The notes: generated from the sequence alone by a model not told the origin. 64,000 nt of DNA from Echinometra lucunter (GCA_029962745.1 CM057162.1:17286282-17350281), one strand, 5' to 3'. Counted from the stretch's first letter, positions 23,128 to 35,345 are shown. Numbers and translations are program-made.

Positions 23128-23390
23128 ATTTTCGAATAATAATTATTGCAAGACGAATATCGTGATTTCGAAACTTGGTAGAGTTCATGAAAGTTTTTTT
23201 CTCAATGATTTGTCTTACATAGCATAAGCCTTCCACATTCAACTCCATACTGTTTTTGCTTTGAGAGCAAATGCAGCACATACACCAATCACGTCTTGAC
23301 AAAAAGCCAGAGTTACTCTTTTTGTACGGTTCACTTGGCTTTATGATCATAATTCTTTGAAAGGGATTTTCGAGGAAAGATAGGGAAATT

Positions 23391-23448
23391 ATGAGGACGA
23401 CCTGTTTCGAAGTATTTCTTTTTGTCAGCTTCACCTTTTCCAGATTCA
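23391..23448 (+). CDS. Ig unit 3, signal-peptide exon
   Basis: The ATG at 23391 starts a 19-codon exon (MRTTCFEVFLFVSFTFSRF plus one base) with a hydrophobic core. It ends at a GTAAGT donor in the same phase as the other signal exons. It lies 434 bp upstream of an intact V-like Ig exon. It was not obvious as an open frame because of its size and was found by matching CTTTTCCAGATTCAGTAAGT to its paralogues. Confidence 0.6.
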
Positions 23449-23881
23449 GTAAGTACAGCGTAATGTTTAATTGAGGAAACATCGGAGAATTTGAAGGGGA
23501 CTGGAATATTGTAAAGATAAATTATTACACCAGTGTACAATAATTCCCATAATTGATAATGAACTGACCAAAAGATATATTCAACTAAATTCTAAGACAA
23601 CCCCCTCCCTCCCCCCCCCCCCAATAAAAAAGAAATTACCATTTTATAAGCACAATATCACTGGCTTAATGCTATATGAATTGGATTGCAATATTTTATA
23701 GAGAAATTATTCCATCACTGTAAATATTTTCCTATAGCTGATTATCAACTATCCAAAAGATATATTCAACTAAATTCTGAGACAAAAAAAAAAATCAGCA
23801 TTTTGTAAGCAGAATATTACTCGCTTTATGCTATAAGCATATGAACTAAGGATTCATATCTGTATTATTCAACCTGTACAG

Positions 23882-24232
23882 GATGCCATGCATTCGAGGT
23901 GTCTATTCAGACAAGGAACTCTCTACCAGTCATAGGCGAAGATTTCACTCTGGTCTGTACCTTTACACCTCAAACTGGAAATCGGCTGGTAACATGGGAG
24001 AAGGGCATCAGTATTAGGCTGGGCACTCATTCTTGTACTCATCTAGATAACTGTTGGTATAGCAGTTTTAACCAATCAAAGTTCAGTTTGATAGGAGACC
24101 AAAACAGAGTATCTCTTACAATCAAAGACCTTAGAATGGATGACAGAGGCAAATACACATGCACAGTGAGCAGTATTTCCGGGATAGAACCCCAAGGATC
24201 AGCTAGCGTGGAAGTGACACCACTCTTATCAG
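23882..24232 (+). CDS. Ig unit 3, V-like Ig1 exon, intact
   Basis: This 351-bp, phase 1-1 exon lies between ACCTGTACAG and a GTAGTG donor. It encodes a complete V-like Ig domain: VIGEDFTLVC (first cysteine), LVTWEKG (core tryptophan), SKFSLIGD, and MDDRGKYTCTV with the D-x-G-x-Y-x-C signature. Two extra cysteines (SCTHLDNC) flank a loop in the middle. It is clearly more diverged from units 2 and 5 than those are from each other. It is likely extracellular. Confidence 0.85.
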
Positions 24233-24380
24233 GTAGTGCATTGATTAGATTGATATTTCCACATTAAGCACACACATGCACACAACCTCACACATAGCCT
24301 ATCGCAAAAACATGTAAACAAAAAAAAAATAAAAATAAAAATAAACAAGCTCTATACTGGCGTCTTGCACTGTGATAATA

Positions 24381-24721
24381 GGGAGCTTTAGATACGCGAC
24401 GCGAGTCTCATGACGAGGAATTTTCCTGGGTGACTTACGTTCCTCGCGTCGTGTTGCAAAGGAGGCTTTAGATTTTGGGAAGATGCAGTTTAATCTGACA
24501 AAGCGCGCACGCTCATATGTGAACCATTATTACGTCATTAAAAGAGTCAAAAGAGGCTTCACGTCGAGAATTGGGGAGGACGGTAAACTGGCCCCAGAAT
24601 CATCGTGAAAAAAAAAACAGACGACGCAGGATGGACTGGAAAGAGCTGTCCCGCGCATGTGCACTGCAACATTTTTGCCAAGATTCCGCGTCATGGGACT
24701 CGCGTCGCGTATCTAAATCCC
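24381..24721. mobile_element. MITE with about 36-bp terminal inverted repeats
   Basis: The left end GGGAGCTTTAGATACGCGAC (24381 on) and the right end (24686-24721) are inverted repeats sharing TTTAGATACGCGACGCGAGT and TCATGACG. The flanks are TA on both sides. No coding sequence is present. It sits in the intron after Ig1 of unit 3. Confidence 0.75.
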
Positions 24722-25250
24722 TAATGTATAATTAAGTCTCTTGGAAACAAAAAGTCTTTTCAAGGAAGGCAGTCGGCATTTTGTTAATCACATATAAATC
24801 ATGTTAGCATTTATACTAGCTCATGTAGATAATGTTCGTTTGCTATTTCAAATGGGAATGATCAGAGCGAGTTGTTTCAATGAACAAAGCCAAAGGACCT
24901 GGGTGTATCAGCTAATGATACTCATATTTGGTTGATAAGCAGTGAATATTTCATTTGCTCATTCAGTCACTTTCAGCCAAGTAAGAATATCATGAAACCT
25001 TAAGCAAGAGTTATATCTTTAAAAGTACACGCAGTCCACAATCTACAGCGGTGAACGATGTGCTTTACACACTGCACAAATGGAAGGGTATAGTATTAGT
25101 AGGCTGAAAGCTTATTGATAAGACTGCGATTTGTGTTTCAAATTATATGCTTGTAAAATAGAAATATGAGAGGTTATAAAACTAAGATAATAAAGATAGA
25201 GTTTTTTTTTTTTTAAACAACCGTTATAGATTCCGTGAAATTTGTTTTAA

Positions 25251-27487
25251 TCCTAAAAAGGCCCGGGCTATTTCTGGTCTAGTTATCCCCGGGGGTGGGG
25301 GACATTTCACGGCCGTGGATCGCCGGATCGGCACGAAAATTGGCATGAGGGGAGAGACGGGGTTTTCACGGACTTATTGAAAGCTTTCGATACAATGGAT
25401 CATCGGATATTAATTTGTAAACTAAAGACATGTGGTGTGAGAGGGATTGCACTCTCGTGGTTTGAAGATTATTTTCGAAATAGACGTCAGTATGTTGTTT
25501 TCAAATCTAAATCATCTAGTATTTCATCTATTACAGGCGGAGGGATCTATGTTAGGTCCATTATTATTTCTGATATATATGAATGATATTGTAAATGCAT
25601 CACCACTCCTAACATATGTTTTATCTGCAGAAGACACTAACATGTTTTTCTCACATACAGATCCCAATGTCCTCATTACTACTCTCAATTCAGAATTAAC
25701 GTAATTATCACTTTGGTTCAAATCCAATAAACTCTCCCTAAATATAGACAAAACTAATTACATCTACTTTATAAACATACATTCTAAACATGTTCTCAAC
25801 AACAATATCTTTACAGACGATATGCCCCTCACTGAAAAGGAAGAAACAACATTCGTAGGTGTTCCAATTGATTCAAACCTAACTTGGAATAGCCACATTC
25901 TTAATATTTGTATGTTAGTTTCTAGAGGAATAGGCATTCTATTTAGACTAAAATACCATCTTCAACCCAAATCACTAATTATGGTTTATAATCCATTCAT
26001 TCTATCTTATATATTTTACTGTAACATAGTATGGGGAAATAGTAATAGGACAAAAATTATGTCATTGTTTCACCTATTAAAAAAAATAATAAAAAAAGCT
26101 CTTCGCATATGCACCCATTCACACTATCTAGTCCTTACAGATCCATCATTTCAAAAATTAAAAACATTAAAAATTAACGACATTCACCGCTTCCAAACTG
26201 CAATTTTCATGTACACCAAACTTTCGACGAAGACTATACCAGTGCCTTTTCTTAATATCTTTAGGTATAACAGAAATATTCATTCTTATCCTACGCGACA
26301 CTCTTCTGACCTCCATTTAACCAACCCCAAAACAATTTTAGCACATAAATCGAGAAGACACCATGGTCCAGATGTTTGGAATGATTTACCTCAAAACATT
26401 TAATACTCTACATCACTTCATACTTTCAAAGCATTGCTGAAAATATCTATTATCAAAATATTCATAAAGAGTGACGAGTTTAAAAAGACACGTGTCTCGC
26501 AAACTTTTCACATGCACGTACCCACTTGCACGCACTAGCAATTATCTCTTCCTTTTTTCCTATATATTTTTCTACAACCTCAGGTTATAAATTCTAGAAA
26601 TATATGTTTTGTTATTATGTACGTGACACCATTATACTATCCCAACTCAAAGTACATAACGGTATCATGTAGCCCCTCTTTTCCCGGCTGCTACTGTTTT
26701 CAAGCTTTCCGCTTATGATAGCTGGCCCCTGCATGTATGTTTATTTCCTGACCCAACTTCCTTATGTTATATTATCTGAGTATGTTATATATCATTTGTA
26801 TATTTGTCACACGTTATTTGTATCAAATCTGATCTGTTTATTATTGTATTCAATGTTTTGTTTTTATATTCAATGAATGCAGAAGCTTCTGCCAAAAAAA
26901 AAAAATGTTTTTTTTTATTTTATTTTATATGAATTAATTTATGCCAATTTATGTGATAAATCATAGTTTTGGCTATATCTCACTGAATAAAGCTTTAGGA
27001 ACAATGATTTTGTTACAAATGTTTTTCATTAATTCACATCGATTCCATTACAAAAAAAAAATGGGTTATCATTTTTTTTTGTTATGTATTCTATTGTTTT
27101 ACAAATTACTTATGTATTTATTTGATTTTAACGTCTTTGTGTGGGTGTGGGTGTGTTTGTGTATGTGAGAGTGTGCGTCTGATTGTTCTCACTATTTTAG
27201 AGAGAGTAATTATTCTTTCCTGACAGCATTCACATAATTTTGAATAGTTCTGATTTTTACAGAGTCTTATAAAGAAATAGTGAAATTTTAACGACTTGTG
27301 TTCGTAATCGTAACTGACACCGGCACTGTAGGTCCGATCGACATAAATTTGGCATCAAAACGTGCGGGAAGGATCAGAGAAAAAATTCATCGAATCTCAG
27401 ATTGATACATCTATATAGACGTTGCGGAGTACAGCCAAAAATTCAACAGGGGGGGGGGGGGCATTATGCCCCCCGGGTATATAGGGG
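25251..27487. mobile_element. TTAA-flanked insertion (piggyBac-like ends) carrying a LINE
   Basis: Unit 7 reads CCGTGAAATTTATTTAAGAGTAGG without interruption (TTAA at 62124-62127). Unit 3 has the same flanks separated by 2237 bp, with TTAA at 25247-25250 and 27488-27491. The ends TCCTAAAAAGGCCCGGG and CCCCTATATACCCGGGG (right end, reversed) form imperfect inverted termini, consistent with a piggyBac-type element, which duplicates TTAA. No transposase is seen. Most of the interior is a LINE fragment. Confidence 0.7.
25362..26897 (+). pseudogene. 5'-truncated jockey/CR1-group LINE, RT to 3' end
   Basis: It begins within the RT palm (KAFDTMDHRILI, GIALSWFEDYF, GSMLGPLLFLIYMNDI). The catalytic motif is changed from ADD to AED (LSAEDTNMFF). 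A TAA follows at about 25701, and a second open stretch at 25822-26403 gives the C-terminal region (FVGVPIDSNLTWNSHI, WNDLPQNI). The sequence ends in poly-A near 26886-26897. It is related to the minus-strand element at 1.1-4.6 kb but not the same copy. It is nested in the TTAA-flanked insertion. Confidence 0.85.
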
Positions 27488-27670
27488 TTAAGAGTAGGAT
27501 CTATGCTATTGTCTGCCTCATATCGGCAACCATATAGTTCATTTTCTTTTTTTAATCTTATTTCACAATATTCTCTAGCATAAAGCCTATTCATACAGAT
27601 ATAGGTTTCTTGGGGGCACCATCCAGGCTAATGAATGTATGTATTATTTGTCTTCTTTCTTTCCGCCAAG

Positions 27671-28006
27671 TTCCGCCAACCAGCATCCTGCTCTCAACAG
27701 CTGACCATAACTCGGATGGATCTTTATCAACGACGTTTTACGTTTATGAGAATTCGTCGACTTTATTCACCTGTAGGAGTATTGGGTCACGACCAGCAGT
27801 TAACTTATCTTGGACACTTGGTTACACCAATCGTATTCTGGGTAATACAAGCATTTCATTTCCCAATACTTTGGATGAAGATCTGTTTGACTCCGAAAGC
27901 ACTATCACGGTACTCATAGAAAGGAAGCACCATGGGAACCTTCTTCAGTGCTATGCATCTTCAACAATCTTTTTTGACGTACGGATAGCGACATTGATGG
28001 TGTTCG
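27671..28006 (+). CDS. Ig unit 3, Ig3 exon, intact
   Basis: This 336-bp phase 1-1 exon follows a CGCCAAG acceptor and ends GTGTTCG|GTGAGT. It encodes a C2-like Ig domain: STLFTC (first cysteine), RSIGSRPAVNLSW (core tryptophan) and GNLLQCYASS (second cysteine). No Ig2 exon is found between Ig1 and this exon, so a transcript would join Ig1 directly to Ig3, which the shared phase allows. Confidence 0.85.
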
Positions 28007-28233
28007 GTGAGTTATTTCTTCCATGTAGAGAAAAATTATATAATTACAATTTTTCAAGAATGAGAAGAAAATTAAATGGAAACGATAACAAAAGATTTAT
28101 CATGTGTTTTAATCACTGGGAAAGTTTTAAGAAAAATAAATATGATAATTGTCTTATTCATTCGATCTCTATGGATTTGCTGTTTTACTTGTACTTTCAT
28201 TAAAGTCTCGTTTTATTATTACAATTTGTAAAG

Positions 28234-28369
28234 GACCACCAGATAATGTTACCATGATTAGACCAAACTATCCTGAAAATGGTATGGAGAATAGTGTGAG
28301 CTGCAGAGCAAATGACAGAAACCCTAATGCCCTTCTTCTTCATCTCGGATCATTTTGCCTCAACAGGTA
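28234..28369 (+). pseudogene. Ig unit 3, Ig4 exon cut by LINE
   Basis: The exon opens (G)PPDNVTMIRP and reaches the first cysteine (NSVSCRAND) and RNPNALLLHL. It then runs into the 3' end of the antisense LINE, where a stop (TAA at 28375) follows. The second half of the Ig domain is missing. Confidence 0.7.
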
Positions 28370-29570
28370 CATGTAAGCTGCTAGTTTGTTCCAGTCTAGT
28401 GGTGGGTGCACTGCATCGTAAAGGGGGTCAGAGCTGCCAAATCTGCTTGGGTGCAAGGTGCTGGTAAAAGATGTTGCATAGTCTGCTCATTATCAGATAG
28501 GTAGGTGTTATATACATTTTCACTATGACCCACTTGGTTTTTCAGCGGCCGAGAGCAGTTCGCAAAGGTTGCAGCAAGGCGGAAAAGGTCATGCCTCGCT
28601 GACTCCAGAGGGTAGTTTCCTTTAAAGGACTGATACTAGACACTATATGTGGTGTGTAAGACATTCAGTACACAGTCATGCCACTGGTTGCCATGGCTTT
28701 CGTTCAGTGCCTGCACACAATACATGATACTCTGCCTGGATTTCAGTCCCTTTCTTGTAGGTAAAGCTCCCCAACCTTTGTGGTCTTTAGGCAGCCAGTA
28801 ATAGCCTGACATGCACAATTCAAAGCATGGCTGATCTTGGTGGTTTGAGCTGATCTATTCCAGAAAGGTGGCGCATACTATGCAGTAGAGTGGCATAAAG
28901 CCAAGGCAGTTTCCTAAGTATATCATTCCTTGATCCCATTTTGGTCTTAGCCTTAGTGATGTGATGCTCCTATATGTGAGACCTTTCAAGTGTCACCCGT
29001 ACTTAGACTGACTTGGTGATGTGTTGGAGCCGTTTTCCATACCACCAATCCGTATGTTGGCTGTTTGCTTCGCTGTTTTTTGTTTTTTGTCTTTGTTTTT
29101 GTTTTTGTTTTAAGATGAGAGGCGTTGATCTACGTTTTGTCTGGGCTGGCTCTTAGATAATTGGAGGCATAATAAGGGATGAGCCTGTCCATGGAACTGG
29201 TCAGGGAGTCCTCCACTTCTTCAAAAGTATCCCTTTGAGATGCAGTGCACAGGTCATCAGAATAGAGGAGACGTCTGGTGTCTAGTTGGGTGGGTCATTC
29301 GTGTAAATACTAATCAACGGGGAGCCAGGACACTCCCTTTAGGAAGTTCATTCCCCTGTGTTTTCCATCTAAACCGTCTGCCAGAGAGGTCTACGAAGAA
29401 TCTGCGATTGGACTCTATGTCACAGATTAGTTCAGGCAGTCCAACATCTGAAGTCATCTCATACAATTTCTTGGTGAGGATTCGGCGGTTAACCGTGTGA
29501 TATGCTGCAGAATGGTCCGCAAAACAGGCAGTACCTGTGATCACATCCACCTGCTTAATTAACGCCCTTT
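28370..29570 (-). mobile_element. Antisense LINE fragment in Ig4 of unit 3
   Basis: This is an uninterrupted but decayed copy of the fragment also found in units 1 and 7. On the minus strand it reads RT (AAYHTVNRRILTKKLYEMTSD, ELPKGSVLAPR) through to the TNLAKWG..CPL type C-terminus. It contains neither the TA element nor the Harbinger element present in unit 1. Confidence 0.75.
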
Positions 29571-29793
29571 TCATAGTTAAAGGGGCTTTATTAGACAGGA
29601 AAGGAGCGCCAACCAGACGGATAAAAGGGCACTTGTCAAAAAAGGGAACTATAGAGGGGGGCAAAAGGGGCACGTACCAGATTTAAGAATTAAAGATACA
29701 CTGTGGAATTTCGAAAGGAAGGGACACCTCTCACAGGCAAAAAGGGGCATCTTATCAGGAGGGAAATGGTTCTATCAAGCCTCATTTATATCA

Positions 29794-29806
29794 AGTATAC
29801 ATCTAT
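29794..29806. repeat. Target-site duplication of the Tx1/L1-type LINE (left)
   Basis: AGTATACATCTAT here and at 35024-35036 brackets the LINE. Unit 2 carries the uninterrupted site at about 15258-15275. Confidence 0.85.
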
Positions 29807-29876
29807 TTTTTTTTTTTTTTATAAACCAAATCTGGTCTTCTTTATTGAAATAAAATACATAATACAAACGTGTATT

Positions 29877-32800
29877 TCACAAGTTGTTCAACATAATGTT
29901 CCATTTCGTCAGCTTCATAAATACATTTTCTTTCCTTTTATATCTTTCAACATCATATCGGTTTTTCAAAACATATGCAAACATCGTTTTCATTTCAGTA
30001 CATCTTATCTTTTTCGTAGAAGCTAGTTCAATCTTGATACACTTGAAAATCGAAAATAATGCGTAGTTCAGTATCAAATTAATTTCTTCTTTCTTTGTCT
30101 CTTGCAAACCATAAACAACGTACTGGATGTTCAAATTAAAATTTTGATCTGAGCACCTTCTTATATATGCTTCTATATACTTCCAAAACTTTTTAACTTC
30201 CGAGCAAAACCAAAACATATGTAATAAGTCTCCTGTCTGGTCACATTCATCACAAATATCACTACTTCTCATATTCCATTTCTTTAAATTAGAAAGAGTT
30301 GGCAATAAGTTGTACATAAATCTAAAATTAAAATGGGCAATGGTATTATCTTGAATTTTTTTAAGTTTTAGTGTCCACGTATATGTCCAAGAGTGTTTTT
30401 CCTCTTCTACAACCATTTCTCTCCAAAATAATTGTGCCCTTGATGTTTCAGTATTTAATTGCAACATCTCGTGATAAATTTGTTTCACACTAGAACTACT
30501 AGTAAGTGATGTAATCACAGATGGCAAACAGGATTCATTCTTCGAACAGTTGTTCTTAAATCTTCTAAATAAAAACAAATTGTTTTCTTTTAAATTTTCT
30601 CTCCAATTTTTTGGCAATGCCGCAATGCAAACTGCATACTCTGACAACCATTGTCCATCAAGATTTACCAACTTATCTTTTAGTTCGTTTACTGTAATGA
30701 AGGTATTCTTAGATACCAAATCACCTACGAATAAAATATTTGACCGTATCCAATTCCTGAATAACAACATCCTTCCATTGTGTCTGATGCTATCATTAAA
30801 CCATAACAATTCTTTGCAAATTTCTGCACTTGAGATAATCTTTGTGTTATCCTTGAGCAGTTTTTCTTTTTTCAAAGTAAAGTAGACATATAATATTTCA
30901 CGATAAAACTTGGGAATTGTTTTCAAAGACAAAACATGTTTTGGATCACATTTGCAATTTCTTATAATGAAACTTCCACCTAGTTTATCAAACCAGTAAT
31001 CAAACATCCATTTCCATTTTGATTTTGTATCATCGAAATATCTGAATAGCCATTTTAGCTTAAAACTGTTGAACTGTAAGCCTATGTCTAACATATTTAA
31101 TCCACCTTTTGATAGATCACTGATAACGTTAGCCCTCTTTACTTTATGAACGTTAGATCCCCAAAGAAAGTTCATCATCAACTTATCGATTCTCTTAACC
31201 AAATCATTAGGACAAAAGATAATTTGAGCAGTGTATACAAATTTTGGTAATATTAATGTTTTTAAAATGGTTATCTTGCCTTTATATGTAAGATTTCGCT
31301 GTTTACAAATGTTCAGTAATCTTTCTATTTTATCTATTTTGTCTTTAGACCAATTCAGCTCGCAGCTTAAGGATTCATTTCTTGAAAAGAATATGCCAAG
31401 AGCTTTAACATAATTCTCAGCCCATGGAATACCACTTATCATTTCAAAAGGTTTTTCTTCCCCTAACCACATTGCCTGTGTTTTATCCTTATTTAATACA
31501 ACACCTGAAAAATTTCCAAAATCTGTGATATACTGTACAGCTTTATTCCCTGAGCAAATATTTTGAATGAATAGTGTCATATCGTCAGCTAACTGACATA
31601 TCTTTATTTCTTTAGATTTTTCTCCAACACAAATTCCTTTTATACCATCATCACTTCTTATCTTATTACTAACTACTTCAATGGCCAAAATAAAAAGTAA
31701 AGCAGATAATGGACAGCCTTGTCTTATCCCTCTAGAGGGAAAAAAATGTTTCTGTGAAATGTCCACTCAAAAGAACACAATTTGAAATTTGTGTATATAA
31801 AACTGAAACCCATTTCCTGAACATTGTGTTAAATCCATATTTTTCTAAACATTCATTTATGAAATTCCATTCTAAAGTGTCGAATGCTTTGTAGAAATCT
31901 ACAAATAAAAGACAACCTTCAACTCGCTTGAATTTTGTATAATCAATAACATCCTGAATTATTTTTGCATTGTAACATCCGTTTCTACCCTTTATGTAAC
32001 CAACTTGGTCTTCATCTATCAGTGACGATAATACCTTTTGCAACCTATTAGCTAAGACCATTGCGGCCAATTTATAGTCGACGTTCAGTAACGTAATTGG
32101 CCTCCAATTTCTAATATCCTCTTTATCTCCTTTCTTATATAGTAATGTTATAATACCATGACGCTGAGTATGCGATAAACGTCCTTTCTCAAAACCCGCA
32201 TTTAAGCTTCCCATCACTAAGTCCTGTATGTCTTCCCAGAATTCCTTGTAAAATTCTACGGTTAGTCCGTCTCCACCAGGGGTCTTATTTGGTTTCATAT
32301 TTTTCAATGCCTGTGTTATTTCTAATTTTGATATTGTACCTTCACATACATCAGCTTCTTCTTTTTTCAATCGTGGTCCTTTTGTATCCTGAACGTAATT
32401 TCTAATCTCCCATTTGTTCTTATTTAATGAAGTATATAATTTTGAGTAGAATTTATTAACAAATTGCAAAATTTTACTCATATTATGTTCACTGTTCCTT
32501 CCTATCTTCAAAGAAGTTATTGATTTTTTAACTGCATTCTGCTTCTCTAACTCTACAAAGTATTTCACATTTGTTTCGCCTTCCTCATAATACTGCACTC
32601 GGGACCTAACTTGTGCACCAGCACATCGTTTGTGGTAAAATTGTTCTATTTTTCTCCGTAACTCTACTATATCTTTATCATTGCAACTCTTTACAGAATC
32701 ATTAATTAACTCTTCATATTTTCTTTCTAAAATTTTAATATTAGCATTTTCTTCTTTTTTCAATCGTTTGGCATAATGTATGGAGTATTCTCTTATCTTT

Positions 32801-33651
32801 ATTTTGCACAGCTCCCAAGAGTATGCTATATCTTTTTCATATTTCAGATCTTCTTTCACTATATTAATTATATTTTTAATCGTCGACTTATATTCTTCGT
32901 TCACAAGGAGGGAGTTATTGAACTTCCAATACCCTCTACCTCGATTGATATTATCAAAAACCAATGTAAAGGTAACTGCGCAGTGATCAGGGCATATAGC
33001 TACCGGTTTTATACATGCTTGTCTGACGTAATTACATAAACAATCTGCAACAAGCCAAAAGTCTATCCTAGAAGCCATTTTAAGAAATGTATTTCTAAAC
33101 GTGAATTGTCTAGTTTCTGGATGTAATTTTCGCCATATATCGACTAACCTAAAATTTTTTATCAATTGATTATACTCTGGTAACTTTTTATAAATGGATT
33201 TTGCTCTTAAGGTATCGAGATCAGGCCTATTCACACAGTTGAAATCACCTCCAAACACTAATGCATATGATTTGATATCGGTGCGACATTGAACCCAGTT
33301 GCACAGTCGTTGCAAGAACTTTACTTTTTCTTTCTTTTCTGTAGGAACATATGCATTTACCAAGCACATTTTTCTGTCACCAATGCACATATTAACCAAT
33401 ATTTTTCGTCCATCATTGTCTATGACACTGGAGTTAATACAAATATCTAAATTTTCTTTACACAGTATTGAAACACCTTTTCCATGGTTACTTCCGAATG
33501 AATGAAATGTCGGTCCCTTCCATTCTGACTCTATTTTTTCTTCCAAGTCCTGCGTTAGAAAAGTTTCCTGTAAGAACACTATATCCACATTTTGATTTCT
33601 AAGCCACTGAAATAACAAATTTCTTTTTCTATTATTCCTTATTCCCCGCAC
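29877..33651 (-). pseudogene. LINE ORF2 endonuclease/reverse transcriptase, one frameshift
   Basis: The N-terminal part (33651 to 31732) has the EEP endonuclease motifs FLQETFL, NAYVPT, VFGGDFN, SRIDFWL and PDHCAV, then RT blocks NKTPGGDGLTVEFYK, NWRPITLLNVDYKL and FVDFYKAFDTLEW. The second part (to 29877) continues with SRGIRQGCPLSALLF and the catalytic QLADDMTLF, then a C-terminal Cys/His cluster (CDECDQTGDLLHMFWFC). The two parts are separated only by a run of seven A (31740-31746, plus strand) where six would keep the frame. This may be a real one-base insertion or a sequencing error. Block spelling is typical of the Tx1 branch of L1-like elements. Confidence 0.92.
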
Positions 33652-33702
33652 ATTGAGTGACAGGAAAGTAACACACTTCTCCGTAATGTGGAGCTTCTCA
33701 AA

Positions 33703-34893
33703 CTATTTTTTATTTGATCCCTTCCTTCTTCTCTTTCTCTCTTGTCTGTCTTTACGTTTCTTCTCTCTGTCGCTCACGGCGTTTTCTGATCGATAATCAG
33801 TGGATTCATAGCCGTCAGTATTGTCGCTATTCTCAGCATCAGAGCTTTGACTTGCATTGATTGCGTGCGTGCTTTTCAACCAAAGATCCGGCAAACTTCG
33901 TTGTGTGGCTCGCTCTTCACGTGCGGTGCGAGTGTTGTCATCTTTACGCACCAACGGGTTTGCATGGTTGACGGAAATGACCTTGGTGGTGAAGACATGA
34001 TCACTTGTCGCACGATCTTGATGTGCGGAGCTCTCGTTGCCAGTAGCGATAGGGCGTTCCCCAATACTTTGCATATTTTCACCTACGGCGCCAAAATGAT
34101 GGGTCTGATCACGTGACTCCTCACACTCGAAGCTCTTGTGTCCAGGACGTTTACATCGTTTGCATATGAAAGGCTTGACACATGTTGAAGCATGGTGCCC
34201 AGCATCCAGACACCTCGAGCACGTTGCTAGGGACGCTCCTGTTGATTGCCCGTCGTGGAAAATCCTCGCCTTAAAAGAGGCGAGTCTACAATGCCGGTCA
34301 AGTGGTTTATCAAGTTTTTCCACATATAAAACCCTGTCACCGTTTAGACATGATGTGAGCTGTCCATTTACTCTTAATCGCTGCCTTATGATTTTCCCTC
34401 TCACTTTACATTTCTTTTCCTCTAGTTCATGTGTAATCACTTCGTCACTCACTGACAGTGGGATATCCTTAATTGTAAGTCTAAGGAGATTTTCACTCTT
34501 CTCCCTTAGAAAGGGGTTAGTGTCAAAAATGGGTACGTTTACACCTCTCATTCTCAAACCTTGAGCTAATAGGGGTAGTCTGAGTTCTCTGTCTTTGAGA
34601 TATATTCGCCACAATCCACCCACCTTTTGTATACCCATGATGGTTTCGGGAGCAGTTGACTTGGAAAGGGTAAGATAGATCTCCTCTCCTGTCGGCTGGT
34701 TCCGCTCCGCATTGGGTATATCTGCTTGACGCATGAATACGGGTTTCGAGCCGGGATCTCTTCGGCTTGGATTGTCGGCCATAGTTTTCTCCGCGTATGT
34801 ACTGTCGGTCTCCTTCCTGAATCTATCTCTATCTCCTCCATCACTTTTCGAGTGACTTTCAACGTCCACTGATACTTCTGTTGGTATTTCCAT
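33703..34893 (-). CDS. LINE ORF1 protein, zinc-knuckle RNA-binding
   Basis: The 396-residue intact frame has a charged N-terminus and a central RRM-like region at about 85-200 (LWRIYLKDRELRLPLL, LLRLTIKDIPLSVSDEVI). It carries two CCHC zinc knuckles at residues 225-238 (CSRCLDAGHHASTC) and 244-257 (CKRCKRPGHKSFEC), and a Lys/Arg-rich C-terminus. Such proteins coat the LINE RNA to form the retrotransposition particle. ORF2 starts about 50 bp after its stop. Confidence 0.9.
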   Translation of the reverse strand: MEIPTEVSVDVESHSKSDGGDRDRFRKETDSTYAEKTMADNPSRRDPGSKPVFMRQADIPNAERNQPTGEEIYLTLSKSTAPETIMGIQKVGGLWRIYLKDRELRLPLLAQGLRMRGVNVPIFDTNPFLREKSENLLRLTIKDIPLSVSDEVITHELEEKKCKVRGKIIRQRLRVNGQLTSCLNGDRVLYVEKLDKPLDRHCRLASFKARIFHDGQSTGASLATCSRCLDAGHHASTCVKPFICKRCKRPGHKSFECEESRDQTHHFGAVGENMQSIGERPIATGNESSAHQDRATSDHVFTTKVISVNHANPLVRKDDNTRTAREERATQRSLPDLWLKSTHAINASQSSDAENSDNTDGYESTDYRSENAVSDREKKRKDRQERKRRRKGSNKK

Positions 34894-35345
34894 CTTGGTG
34901 TAGATAAATGCCTTATTTAAAATAAGGTTTCGAAAGATGCGAAATTTAAGGTCCTAAACAGAGAGGTAATTCCTGCGATCGTAATCGTATGAAATAGCGC
35001 CCTCTTCTATACTATATCTATATAGTATACATCTATAAAAACGCGTGACCAGCAGTTTCCCGAAGCCACCTCTGGTTTGCTTACTTAACTGATATATAAA
35101 ATTAATTACTTCATAGATTGGTGGATATTCTGAAACTGAATGTAATCGGAAAGACTTATCATAAGCAGCCTATGTCCATCTCCATGTATACTGCATTCAC
35201 TTCGAAAGTATAATACAGTTATCAAACCAACCACGTCCAGTGAAAACGCATCCAGCGGTTGTTTCGCACGGTTTGCTCGCCTTTGCGATCTTGATTACTT
35301 GAATGACATTATCGAATATACCTTTGGGAATTATATATAATTAGG

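Larger units (their letters stand above)
29807..35023 (-). mobile_element. Near full-length Tx1/L1-type LINE
   Basis: The 5.2-kb element runs on the minus strand from 35023 to a poly-A tail (poly-T at 29806-29820). It is bounded by a 13-bp target-site duplication. It carries ORF1 (33703-34893) and ORF2 (29877-33651). It was inserted just upstream of unit 4, into the block homologous to 15240-15290. Only one frame break is visible, so the insertion is young. Confidence 0.93.
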
